Shown piece by piece: positions 39,643-49,909 of a stretch of DNA of 64,000 nt (the stretch's first letter is position 1; each line of letters starts with the position of its first letter). Both the position numbers and the translations under genes were made by a program. The DNA comes from Klenkia soli. GTDB taxonomy: Bacteria > Actinomycetota > Actinomycetes > Mycobacteriales > Geodermatophilaceae. The DNA is taken from the NCBI RefSeq assembly GCF_900103975.1, contig NZ_FNIR01000004.1:1-64000 (forward strand), written 5' to 3'. The notes beneath the pieces are model-generated. The model had not been told where the DNA came from and ran no database searches. It saw only the letters and a program-made list of their open reading frames with translations.

Positions 39643-40383
39643 GTGCTGCGCCGGGTGGTCGAACCGCTGGTCGACCTGGTGCTGCCCCGGGTCTGCGCCG
39701 GCTGCGGCCGGCCGGGCTGCCAGCTGTGCCCGGGCTGCGCCGCGCTGCTCTCCCGGCCCCGGCTGGCCACCCCCCGCCGGCACCCCGACGGGTTCCCGCC
39801 GACGGTCGCGGCCGGTGCGTACGCCGGCCCCGTGCGGCCGGTGGTCAACGCCTTCAAGGAACGCGGCCGGGCCGAGCTCGCGGCGCCGCTGGGCGCGGCC
39901 CTCGCCCTGGCCGTGGTGGTCGTCCGCGCGGCTGCCGGCGACCACGGTCCGGTGGTGCTGGTGCCGTTGCCCAGCAGCCGGGCCGCCCTCCGCGAGCGGG
40001 GCCGGGACCACGTCGGCGAGCTGACCTCCGCAGCGCTGCGCGAGCTGCGGCGGGCCGGGGTGCCCGCGACCACCGAGCGCCTGCTGGGCCGACGCGGCCG
40101 GGTCCGGGACTCCGCCGGGCTGGACGCCCGGCAGCGCCGGGCGAACCTGGCCGGCACGTTCGTGCTGCGCGCGCCGGTGCGGCCCGGTCGCGGCCTGGTG
40201 GTGCTGGTCGACGACGTGGTCAGCAGCGGCGCGTCGATGACCGAGGCCGCCGCCGTCCTCCTGCCGTCGGCGGGTCGCCACGACACGCCGGTCGTCGCCG
40301 CGGTCGTCGCCGCGACCCCGCGCGGCCGGTCACGACCCGTGGTCGAGCCGGGACCTGGGGTGTTCACGGTGCGTCACCCCTGA
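39643..40383 (+). CDS. ComF/GntX family phosphoribosyltransferase-like protein
   Basis: 246 residues. The N-terminus has a zinc-ribbon-like pair of motifs, VCAGCGRPGCQLCPGCAALL, and the PRTase domain carries VVLVPLPSSRAALRERG and the phosphoribosyl-pyrophosphate loop VVLVDDVVSSGASMTEAA. ComF proteins help DNA uptake in some bacteria, but in actinobacteria the role is unknown. The same gene follows lpqB in M. tuberculosis (Rv3242c). The GTG follows GGGGGAGG. There is a 117-base gap after element C with no obvious promoter. Confidence 0.85.
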   Translation: MLRRVVEPLVDLVLPRVCAGCGRPGCQLCPGCAALLSRPRLATPRRHPDGFPPTVAAGAYAGPVRPVVNAFKERGRAELAAPLGAALALAVVVVRAAAGDHGPVVLVPLPSSRAALRERGRDHVGELTSAALRELRRAGVPATTERLLGRRGRVRDSAGLDARQRRANLAGTFVLRAPVRPGRGLVVLVDDVVSSGASMTEAAAVLLPSAGRHDTPVVAAVVAATPRGRSRPVVEPGPGVFTVRHP

Positions 40384-40470
40384 GGAGGGTGGGAAACCGT
40401 GGTCCCCACTGTCGGACCGGGCGGTCCAGGGCTAGCGTCGGGTCGATCACACCCGAGTTCGGGAGGTCAC

Positions 40471-41139
40471 ATGGAGATCGTGGTCCGAGGTCGCAACGTC
40501 GAGGTGCCCGAGCACTTCCGGCAGCACGTCGAGGACAAGGTCGGCCAGCTGGAGCGGTTCGACGCCAAGATCGAACGCTTCGACGTGGAGCTGCTCCACG
40601 AGAAGAACCCACGCCAGTCCGCGAACTGCCAGCGCGTGGAGATCACCCTGCGGGGCAAGGGCCCCGTCGTGCGGGCCGAGGCCTGCGCGGAGCACTTCCA
40701 GTCCGCGCTGGACGCCGCGGTCGGCAAGCTGGAGAACCGGCTGCGGCGCGCGGCCGACCGCCGCCGGGTCCACCACGGCCGACGCACCCCGGCCAGCGTG
40801 CGGCTCGACGGCTCGGCCGCCCTGGCCGACGCCGCCTCCGCGGTCGAGCGGGACGCGGCACTCGCCGAGGGCGAGCACCGCACCGACCTGCCCGAGCACC
40901 TGCCCGGACAGGTGGTCCGGGAGAAGCAGCACCCGGCGACACCCATGACGGTGGACCAGGCCCTGCACGAGATGGAGCTGGTCGGGCACGACTTCTTCCT
41001 CTTCGCCTGCGCGAAGACCGGCCAGCCGACGGTCGTCTACCGCCGGCACGCCTACGACTACGGCCTGATCCGGTTGTCCGGCGAGCCCGTCGTCGACGTC
41101 GCCCCGGGCGCCGCGGACCGGGAACCCGCCCGCGTCTGA
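40471..41139 (+). CDS. hpf: Ribosome hibernation-promoting factor, long form
   Basis: 222 residues. The N-terminal domain MEIVVRGRNVEVPEHFRQHVEDK with the basic RLRRAADRRRVHHG binds the 30S subunit. The C-terminal domain HPATPMTVDQALHEMELVGHDFFLFACAKTGQPTVVYRRHAYDYGLI dimerises ribosomes into 100S particles. This matches long-form HPF. The ATG follows GGGAGG, and TAGCGT at 40433-40438 may be its -10. It lies just upstream of a strong hairpin. Confidence 0.94.
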   Translation: MEIVVRGRNVEVPEHFRQHVEDKVGQLERFDAKIERFDVELLHEKNPRQSANCQRVEITLRGKGPVVRAEACAEHFQSALDAAVGKLENRLRRAADRRRVHHGRRTPASVRLDGSAALADAASAVERDAALAEGEHRTDLPEHLPGQVVREKQHPATPMTVDQALHEMELVGHDFFLFACAKTGQPTVVYRRHAYDYGLIRLSGEPVVDVAPGAADREPARV

Positions 41140-41174
41140 ACCAGGACCCCCTCGGTCCCCGCACGGGGCCGACA

Positions 41175-41209
41175 CCGCCGGGCCGTCCCGCACCGGGGCG
41201 GCCCGGCGG
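41175..41209. terminator. Bidirectional hairpin terminator
   Basis: A 15-base stem, 41175-41189 pairing with 41195-41209 with one T-G pair, and a five-base loop. It lies between hpf (+, ends 41139) and the oxidase-like gene (-, ends 41215). A smaller hairpin at about 41154-41172 precedes it. Confidence 0.78.
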
Positions 41210-41214
41210 CGCGT

Positions 41215-41607
41215 TCAGACGTTGCCGAGGACCCGGTCCACGGTGATCTCGAGGACGACCCGGGCCGGGTTGACCCGCGGCTGCCGGTAGCGCGCCGCGT
41301 AGCGCTGCACGGCGTCGGCCACCGATGCCGGGTCCTCGCGCAGCGTCGCGGCCCCCTCCAGCGTCGTCCAGCGCCGACCGTCCACCTGGCAGACCGCCAC
41401 CCGCGCGGTGCCGCCCCCGTCCCGCACGTGCCCGGCCTTGACCGACGTGCCGGAGGTGATCACCCGCGCCGTGCGCGTGTCGAGGTCGAAGGTGACCCCG
41501 ACGGGGACCACGTGCGGCGTGCCGTCGGCCCGCAGGGTGGTCAGCGTCGCCAGGTGCCGCTCGGTGAAGAAGGCGCGCAGATCGTCGGACAGCTCGTCGC
41601 GGGTCAC
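41215..41607 (-). CDS. PPOX-class F420-dependent oxidoreductase-like protein
   Basis: 130 residues. It shows the split beta-barrel of the pyridoxamine-phosphate-oxidase superfamily: LRAFFTERHLATLTTLRADGTPHVVPVGVTFD, RVITSGTSVKAGHVRDGG and VCQVDGRRWTTLEGAATLRED. In actinobacteria small members of this type often bind F420, which fits the cofDE genes here. The GTG start is supported by TACGCT six bases upstream on the minus strand. It is a single gene facing hpf and divergent from the SDR gene. Confidence 0.85.
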   Translation of the reverse strand: MTRDELSDDLRAFFTERHLATLTTLRADGTPHVVPVGVTFDLDTRTARVITSGTSVKAGHVRDGGGTARVAVCQVDGRRWTTLEGAATLREDPASVADAVQRYAARYRQPRVNPARVVLEITVDRVLGNV

Positions 41608-41613
41608 CCGCGC

Positions 41614-41619
41614 AGCGTA
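41614..41619 (-). promoter_or_regulatory. -10 element of a predicted leaderless promoter (PPOX gene)
   Basis: Minus-strand TACGCT, six bases before the GTG at 41607. Confidence 0.5.
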
Positions 41620-41680
41620 CGGCTCACCTAGGGCGCCGTTCTGACCAGCGCAAGTGCCGGTGTCGGGGGAGGATCGGCCC

Positions 41681-42382
41681 GTGGAGCTCCAGGGTGCACG
41701 GGTGTGGGTGGTCGGCGCGACCGGGGTGCTGGGTGGTGCGCTGGCTCGGGGGCTGGCCGCCGCCGGCGCCCGGCTGGCGCTCGCCGGACGGGACCCGGAA
41801 CGGCTGGCGGTGCTGGCCGCCGACCTGGGCGGTGTGCCCGCCCAGGGGGTGGACGTCGTCGACGTCGAGTCCGGCCGCGCAGCAGCCGCGGCAGCCGCGG
41901 AGGGCCTGGGTGGCCTGGACGCCGTCGTGGTGGCGACCGGGCTGGTGGCCTTCGGTCCGGCGGCCGACGCCGATGACGCCGTCGTGGAGGAGCTCTTCGC
42001 GGTGAACACGCTGGGCCCGATGAGCCTGGTGCGGGCCGCCCTCCCGTCCCTCGCCGACGGCGGGGCCGTCGTCCTGCTGTCCGCGGTCGTGGCCGATGCG
42101 CCCACCCTGCACATGGCCGAGTACTCGGCGTCCAAGGCGGCGCTGTCGGCGTGGGCATCCGTGCTGCGCCGCGAGCTGCGCCCCCGCGGTCTCGCCGTCC
42201 TGGACGTGAAGCCACCGCACGTGGACACCGGCCTGGTCGACCGGGCGCTCGCCGGCACCCCGCCGCGGCTCCCGGCCGGCTTCGACCTGGCGGCCGTCGT
42301 CGACACCGTGCTCGAGGGCATGCGCACGGGGGCGAAGGAGGTCGTCCTGGACCCGCGGGCCGGGACGCTCGTCCTGCGCTGA
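41681..42382 (+). CDS. SDR family oxidoreductase
   Basis: 233 residues. A classical short-chain dehydrogenase: VWVVGATGVLGGALARGLAAAG (cofactor binding), VNTLGPMSLVRAALP and VVLLSAVVADAPTLHMAEYSASKAALSAW with Ser, Tyr and Lys in the usual order. The substrate is unknown. The GTG at 41681 is used, about nine bases after GGGGGAGGA; a GTG at 41654 is also in frame. It ends 60 bases before secA. Confidence 0.85.
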   Translation: MELQGARVWVVGATGVLGGALARGLAAAGARLALAGRDPERLAVLAADLGGVPAQGVDVVDVESGRAAAAAAAEGLGGLDAVVVATGLVAFGPAADADDAVVEELFAVNTLGPMSLVRAALPSLADGGAVVLLSAVVADAPTLHMAEYSASKAALSAWASVLRRELRPRGLAVLDVKPPHVDTGLVDRALAGTPPRLPAGFDLAAVVDTVLEGMRTGAKEVVLDPRAGTLVLR

Positions 42383-42430
42383 GCTGCCGCACAGGTGCGT
42401 CACCCACCCGAGCAGGTGGCGGGGCCGCAC

Positions 42431-42436
42431 TACTCT
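42431..42436 (+). promoter_or_regulatory. -10 element of a predicted leaderless promoter (secA)
   Basis: TACTCT is followed by six bases and the GTG at 42443. Confidence 0.5.
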
Positions 42437-42442
42437 GGTGCC

Positions 42443-45406
<2,964 letters not shown>

Positions 45407-45425
45407 CCCGACGGATCCGCTGCCC

Positions 45426-45962
45426 TCACCCGACCTGGAGAGCGGTGCACCGCCAGGCGCCGTCGACCGCCTCCAGGCGAACGGCCACGGCGTGCGCGCG
45501 CCCGTTGCGCCGGGCCACCACGCACACCTCGGCGACCCCGGCCACCGGTTCGGCGACGCGCACCGTGCCCACCACCAGGGGGCCGGTGCCGTCGACGCAC
45601 CAGGCCGGGCGCCGTCCGCGGCTGACGGCCGTGAACACCGGCAGCGTGTAGGCGCCCCGGAGCTGGGCGAAGGACCGCCGGCCGCTGAACGCCTCGAGGG
45701 TCATCGTGACCAGCCGGTGCGCGACCGGAGCCGGGTCGGGCAGCGACCGCGACGGAGCCGCCGGCGCGGGGCGGGGCGCACCCGGTCGCGGACCGGGTAG
45801 CTGCCGTGGTCGCGGGGAGGGCACCCCCGGTCGGAGCAGGCGGACGACCGGCTCGGGGTCCAGCGCCGGCCCCGGCGTGGGGACCAGCCACAGGCGCACC
45901 GGCCCCGGCCGGGCGGGACCTGCGGGGTGGGCGGGGGCGGGCATCGGTGCGGGCGTGCTCAT
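45426..45962 (-). CDS. Rv3235 family protein (DUF6459)
   Basis: 178 residues. After a Pro/Ala/Gly-rich N-terminus of about 85 residues, the conserved domain reads VAHRLVTMTLEAFSGRRSFAQLRGAYTLPVFTAVSRG and ends VARRNGRAHAVAVRLEAVDGAWRCTALQVG. This is the pattern of the Rv3235 family, whose gene also sits near secA in mycobacteria. Its function is unknown. It is downstream of the LysM gene (31 bases apart) and convergent with secA. Confidence 0.82.
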   Translation of the reverse strand: MSTPAPMPAPAHPAGPARPGPVRLWLVPTPGPALDPEPVVRLLRPGVPSPRPRQLPGPRPGAPRPAPAAPSRSLPDPAPVAHRLVTMTLEAFSGRRSFAQLRGAYTLPVFTAVSRGRRPAWCVDGTGPLVVGTVRVAEPVAGVAEVCVVARRNGRAHAVAVRLEAVDGAWRCTALQVG

Positions 45963-45993
45963 CGCGGGGCTCCTCGGCGGTGTGGGTACGGGG

Positions 45994-46707
45994 TCAGGGG
46001 GCGGGCGGGAACTGCAGGACCTGCCCGGGCAGCAGCAGGTCGGGATCGGGGCCGATCGCGGCGGCGTTGGCGCGCCACCAGGCCTGCACCGCGTCCGCGA
46101 TCTGCGCGTCGGTGGCCGGGCCCCGCAGGGCGAGCCAGGCCGCCGCGACGTCCCAGAGGCACTCGCCGCGGAGGACCACGTGCTCCTCCGGTGCCGCGAC
46201 GGGCCAGTCGGGGACCGGGGCCGGGGTGCCGACGTCGGACCACGCGGTCGAGGGGGCCGGGGTGCCGACGTCGGACCACGCCGCGGTCGGGGGGACGACG
46301 GCCGGTGCGCCGTGCGCCGCCGTGCTGACCACGGCGCCGACCGCGCCGGGCGGGACGACGACGAGGGCGGGTGCGGCCACCAGGGAGACCCCGACGGCCA
46401 GCGCGGCCGCCCGGCGCAGTCCGGCCGGCAGGACCACGGTGAGCAGCGTGCGGGCGATGCCTGCCCCGACCCCGCCGCCGGCGGCGGCGACGGTGAGCAG
46501 CAACCCGACGGTGCCCCAGACCCAGCAGCCGGCCGCGAGCGCCCAGGCGAGCAGCAGGAGCAGGGCGTCGGGTCCCTGGGTGTCGACCATCCGCTGCGGG
46601 TCCGCGGCGGCCGCACCCAGGACGGCGGCCGTGGGAGCCGCTTCCCACAGGCCCAGCCCGACGGCCGCCATCACCGCGGTCGTCGTCGCCCAGCGTCGCA
46701 CCGTCAT
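45994..46707 (-). CDS. LysM-domain membrane protein
   Basis: 237 residues. Three or four membrane helices in the first 140 residues (GLGLWEAAPTAAVLGA, ALLLLLAWALAAGCWVWG, VGLLLTVAAAGGGVGAGI, AAALAVGVSLVAAPALVVV) lead to a Pro-rich stretch containing two copies of SDVGTPAP, then a C-terminal LysM-like domain: EEHVVLRGECLWDVAAAWLA to LLLPGQVLQFP. LysM binds peptidoglycan. The ATG at 46707 follows GAAGGAGG. Upstream is an AT-rich region shared with the divergent gene at 46801. Confidence 0.85.
   Translation of the reverse strand: MTVRRWATTTAVMAAVGLGLWEAAPTAAVLGAAAADPQRMVDTQGPDALLLLLAWALAAGCWVWGTVGLLLTVAAAGGGVGAGIARTLLTVVLPAGLRRAAALAVGVSLVAAPALVVVPPGAVGAVVSTAAHGAPAVVPPTAAWSDVGTPAPSTAWSDVGTPAPVPDWPVAAPEEHVVLRGECLWDVAAAWLALRGPATDAQIADAVQAWWRANAAAIGPDPDLLLPGQVLQFPPAP
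46217..46281. repeat. Tandem duplication, two 29-base identical blocks with 36-base period
   Basis: 46217-46245 and 46253-46281 are identical over 29 bases. The 36-base period keeps the frame and duplicates 12 residues (SDVGTPAPSTAW / SDVGTPAPVPDW) in the linker before the LysM domain. Confidence 0.85.
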
Positions 46708-46740
46708 CGATCCTCCTTCGTGGTGGACGTCATCGAACAG

Positions 46741-46793
46741 GATGAGTGCAAGCAAACGCAACCAAACGCATGCATCTGTGGACGGGATACGCT
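46741..46793 (+). promoter_or_regulatory. AT-rich region with 10-base direct repeats and leaderless -10
   Basis: The stretch 46741-46780 is much less GC-rich than its surroundings. CAAACGCA occurs at 46753-46760 and 46763-46770, one helical turn apart. TACGCT (46788-46793) then lies seven bases before the ATG at 46801. The repeats look like an operator for a regulator that binds direct repeats, such as the nearby excisionase-like HTH protein; that link is inference. Confidence 0.45.
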
Positions 46794-46800
46794 GCCGGAC

Positions 46801-47370
46801 ATGCGCTGGGAGCAGCTGTTCGCCGACCTGGACGCCGCGTTCGAGGCGGAGGAGGCAGCCGACGAGCGCGCTGCGGCCGGCTCCCGCGCGCGGGCCGAGA
46901 CCGGTGCCGTCCGGTGGGTCGACCGGCTCCGGGGCGCGCTGGGTCACCCGGTCCGGGTGGGGTGCCGCGGCGCCGGGTCCGTGACGGGTCGGCTGCTCGA
47001 CGTCGGGCCGGACTGGCTGCTGCTGGCCGACGACCGGGGGAGGGAGGTGCTGGTGGCCGCCGGCGCCGTCCGCGTGGTCGGCGGGCTCGGCGCGACCACC
47101 GCGGCCGCCGTCGAGGAGGGGGCGGTGGCGCGGTCCTGGGACCTGCGGCGGGCGGTCCGGGGGTTGGCCCGCGACCGGGCGCCGGTGCAGTGCCGGCTGG
47201 ACGACGGCACGGTGCTGACCGGGACGATCGACCGGGTGGGCGCCGATTTCCTGGAGCTCGCCGAGCACCACCTCGACCAGCCCCGGCGCCGCGGAGCGGT
47301 GCGCTCGGTGCAGGTCGTGCTGCTCGACGCCGTCGCCGCCGTCGTGTCGGTGGTGCCCGGCTCGGGCTGA
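46801..47370 (+). CDS. Conserved actinobacterial protein with two Sm/SH3-like repeats
   Basis: 189 residues, no membrane helix. Two internal repeats with a small beta-barrel look are visible: HPVRVGCRGAGSVTGRLLDVGPDWLLLAD (about residues 48-76) and APVQCRLDDGTVLTGTIDRVGADFLELAEH (about 126-155). Both follow the RVGxxGxVxGxLxxVGxDxLxL pattern of LSm-like folds. The region between is helical. I know no function; RNA or protein binding is conceivable. The ATG is supported by a leaderless -10. It converges on the HTH gene, six bases apart. Confidence 0.72.
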   Translation: MRWEQLFADLDAAFEAEEAADERAAAGSRARAETGAVRWVDRLRGALGHPVRVGCRGAGSVTGRLLDVGPDWLLLADDRGREVLVAAGAVRVVGGLGATTAAAVEEGAVARSWDLRRAVRGLARDRAPVQCRLDDGTVLTGTIDRVGADFLELAEHHLDQPRRRGAVRSVQVVLLDAVAAVVSVVPGSG

Positions 47371-47376
47371 GCCGGG

Positions 47377-47625
47377 TCAGCTCGTGCCGGTGGTGCCCTC
47401 CGGGCCGGTGACCGCCTCGACCGGGGGCGGGGTGGTGCCCCGGGCCTCGGCGTACTTCTGCTGGATGAACCGCTCGAGCTCGTCGCGCTCGACCCGCCAC
47501 TGCCCGCGGCCGCCGATCTGGATGGCGATGAGCTCCTTGCGCCGCACGAGGGCGTAGGCCTGCGACCACGAGACGTTCAGCGTCTCGGCGACGTCGTCGA
47601 GGGTCAGGAATCGGGGCGTTGCCAT
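47377..47625 (-). CDS. Excisionase/BldC-like helix-turn-helix protein
   Basis: 82 residues. FLTLDDVAETLNVSWSQAYALVRRKELIAIQIGGRGQWRVERDELERFIQQKY is a MerR-type winged helix of the excisionase/BldC family. These proteins bind direct repeats, often cooperatively, and here may regulate nearby genes. It ends in a 20-residue Pro/Thr tail. GGAGGGAG lies about 12 bases before the ATG at 47625. The 47626-47809 gap contains two CATCCACA copies at 47693 and 47708. Confidence 0.87.
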   Translation of the reverse strand: MATPRFLTLDDVAETLNVSWSQAYALVRRKELIAIQIGGRGQWRVERDELERFIQQKYAEARGTTPPPVEAVTGPEGTTGTS

Positions 47626-47809
47626 CGGGATCGGTCGTCTCCCTCCAGAGATGGACGCCAGTCTGGCACCTCCGACGCCACCCGGTCGGGTGCATCCACA
47701 GGCAGATCATCCACAACCACTGCACGTGGACGGCTCGGTACGTCATCATCTGCAGCTGTTCGCGCCTGGATGGCCGCGACGGCCACCACCAGGCACGGAC
47801 GGGAGCAGG

Positions 47810-48583
47810 ATGAGCGCCAGCACGATGCAGGGGGTCGCCGAGGACCGCGCCGCGCCGCCCGAGGGGCCGGTGCCCCGCAGGGTCCGGCCGCCGCGGTGGT
47901 TGGACCTGCGTCTGGTGCTCGGCGTCCTGCTGGTGCTCGGGTCGGTGCTCGTCGGTGCCCGGGTGGTCACCGCGGCCGACGCGACGGTCCCCGTCTGGGC
48001 CGCGGCCGGCGACCTGGCCGCCGGCACCGTGCTGCGGGCCGACGACCTCGTCGCGGTGTCGGTCCGGCTGGACGACGCCGCCGGGGGCTACCTGTCGACG
48101 TCGACGGACCCGGCCGGCCAGGTGCTGGGCCGGACCGTCCTGGCCGGGGAGCTCGTCCCGCGGTCGGCGCTGGACCCGGCGTCCGGGCAGGTGCAGCTCG
48201 CCCTCCCCGTGCAGGCCGGCTACGCCCCGCCGGGGCTGGTGCGGGGCCAGGTGGTCGACGTGTACGCGGTGGCCGACCCCGCCGCGGGGGCCACCGACGT
48301 GTCCGGCGACGTGTCGCTCGTGGTGGGCGGCGCCACCGTGCAGGCCGTGTCCGACCGGGGCGAGGGGGTGCTGTCGACCAGCTCCACCACCATCCAGGTG
48401 GTGGTCGGGGTGGCCGCCGACGAGGTCCCCGACGTGCTGGCGGCCGTCGGCGGGCGGGCGCTGGTCGTGGTCGTGCGGGACAGCGCGGACGGCGCCGGGG
48501 CCCCGGTCACCGTGCCCACCGCCGTGCCCACCGCTGGGCCCACCGCCGTGCCCACGCCCACCACGGCGGGGCCGACCGGCTGA
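47810..48583 (+). CDS. SAF-domain protein (CpaB/RcpC-like)
   Basis: 257 residues. A membrane helix (RLVLGVLLVLGSVLVGARVV) precedes a SAF domain, VPVWAAAGDLAAGTVLRADDLVAVSVRL to GRTVLAGELVPRSAL, as in CpaB/RcpC proteins of Flp pilus systems. The rest is a beta-rich domain and a Pro/Thr/Val repeat tail (from about 48510) of low complexity. Other pilus genes are missing in this window. The ATG follows GGGAGCAGG. Its TGA overlaps the next ATG. Confidence 0.8.
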   Translation: MSASTMQGVAEDRAAPPEGPVPRRVRPPRWLDLRLVLGVLLVLGSVLVGARVVTAADATVPVWAAAGDLAAGTVLRADDLVAVSVRLDDAAGGYLSTSTDPAGQVLGRTVLAGELVPRSALDPASGQVQLALPVQAGYAPPGLVRGQVVDVYAVADPAAGATDVSGDVSLVVGGATVQAVSDRGEGVLSTSSTTIQVVVGVAADEVPDVLAAVGGRALVVVVRDSADGAGAPVTVPTAVPTAGPTAVPTPTTAGPTG

Positions 48584-49869
48584 TGGCGCTGCAGGTCTTC
48601 ACCGCCGTCACCGGCGCGGCCTGGGAGTCCGAGCTGGTCGGTGCCCTCGACCGGGCCGACCACGGGGTGACCGTGGTCCGCCGGTGCGTCGACGTCGCCG
48701 ACCTGCTGGCCGCGGCCGGCACCGGCACCGGGCAGGCCGTGCTGCTGTCGGCGGAGCTGCGCCGCCTCGACGGCGACGCGGTCGCCCGGCTCCTCGCCGC
48801 CGGCGTCGCCGTCGTGGGGCTCGTCGAGCCGGGGGACACCGCCGCCGCCGACCGCCTGCGCCAGCTGGGCGTGGGACGGGTCCTCCCCGCCGACACCGAC
48901 GCCGCCCGGATCGCCACCGCCCTCCGCGAGGCCGTGACCGGCGTCCCCGCCGGGCGCGGGTCGGTCGGTCACGACGTCGGCGACCCCCGGGCCGCCCTGC
49001 CCGCCCTGGGCGTGCCCGACGACCCCGCCGCTCGACCGGCCGGCCGCGGACGGGTCATCGCCGTGTGGGGTCCCACGGGCGCCCCCGGTCGCACCACCGT
49101 GGCCGTCGGCCTCGCCGACGAGGCAGCCCGGCTGGGCATCTCCACGCTGCTCGTGGACGCCGACGTCTACGGCGGCGTCGTCGCCCAGGCGCTCGGCCTG
49201 CTCGACGAGTCGCCCGGGCTGTCCGCCGCGGCCCGGCAGGCGACCGCCGGCGGGCTGGACGTCGCCCGGCTGGCCCGGTTGGCGTGGGCGGTGACGCCGC
49301 GGTTGCGGGTCCTCACCGGGCTGGCCCGGGCCGACCGGTGGCCCGAGCTGCGGCCGCAGGCCGTCGGGGCGGTCCTGGAGCAGGCCCGCCGGCTGTCCGC
49401 GCTGACCGTGGTCGACTGCGCCTTCTGCGTCGAGGAGGACGAGGAGCTGTCCTTCGACACCGCCGCGCCCCGGCGCAACGGGGTCACCACCACGGTGCTG
49501 GAGCAGGCCGACACCGTGCTGTGCGTGAGCGGCGCGGACCCGGTGGCGCTGCAGCGGACGGTCCGGGCGCTGGGCCAGCTCCGCGACGTGCTGCCCGCGG
49601 TCGAGCCGGGCGTCGTCGTCAACCAGGTCCGCCGCGGGCCGGTGCCGGGCGATCCGCGCCAGGAGATCGGCTCCGCGCTCGCCCGGTTCACCGGAGCCCG
49701 CGTCGTGGGGTTCCTCCCCGCGGACCGGCGGGCCACGGATGCGGCGCTGGCCGCCGGCCGCACGCTGGCCGAGGTCGCCGAGCGGTCGGTGCTGCGCACC
49801 GCCCTGCGTTCCCTCACCGCGGAGCTCACCGGGGTCCCGGTCCCCGGACGCAGCCGTCGCCGACGCTGA
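48583..49869 (+). CDS. CpaE/MinD-like P-loop ATPase
   Basis: 428 residues. A receiver-like N-terminal part (about 1-130) is followed by a ParA/MinD-type ATPase: VIAVWGPTGAPGRTTVAVGLA near residue 155 (deviant Walker A with Arg where Lys is usual), LLVDADVYGGVV near 192, and a long acidic insertion EEDEELSFDTAAPRRNG. It resembles CpaE/TadZ, which places pilus machinery. It forms a TGATG-coupled pair with the SAF gene. No CpaF/TadA-type ATPase or TadB/C gene follows. Confidence 0.78.
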   Translation: MALQVFTAVTGAAWESELVGALDRADHGVTVVRRCVDVADLLAAAGTGTGQAVLLSAELRRLDGDAVARLLAAGVAVVGLVEPGDTAAADRLRQLGVGRVLPADTDAARIATALREAVTGVPAGRGSVGHDVGDPRAALPALGVPDDPAARPAGRGRVIAVWGPTGAPGRTTVAVGLADEAARLGISTLLVDADVYGGVVAQALGLLDESPGLSAAARQATAGGLDVARLARLAWAVTPRLRVLTGLARADRWPELRPQAVGAVLEQARRLSALTVVDCAFCVEEDEELSFDTAAPRRNGVTTTVLEQADTVLCVSGADPVALQRTVRALGQLRDVLPAVEPGVVVNQVRRGPVPGDPRQEIGSALARFTGARVVGFLPADRRATDAALAAGRTLAEVAERSVLRTALRSLTAELTGVPVPGRSRRRR

Positions 49870-49909
49870 CCGGGGTGCGTAGGTTGGGGCCCCCGACGGA
49901 GGGAGCACC

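Noticed and set aside
41140-41175. Possible fifth copy of the palindromic element after hpf
   Set aside because: It starts with AGGACCCCCTCGG, but lacks the CCCCCC and GGGCCCCTG blocks and the GTTCCA end; it forms only a simple hairpin and is better seen as part of the terminator region.
47693-47715. Two CATCCACA words resembling DnaA boxes
   Set aside because: Only two imperfect matches, with no dnaA, dnaN or gyrase genes nearby; more likely regulatory repeats for the HTH gene or SAF/CpaE pair.
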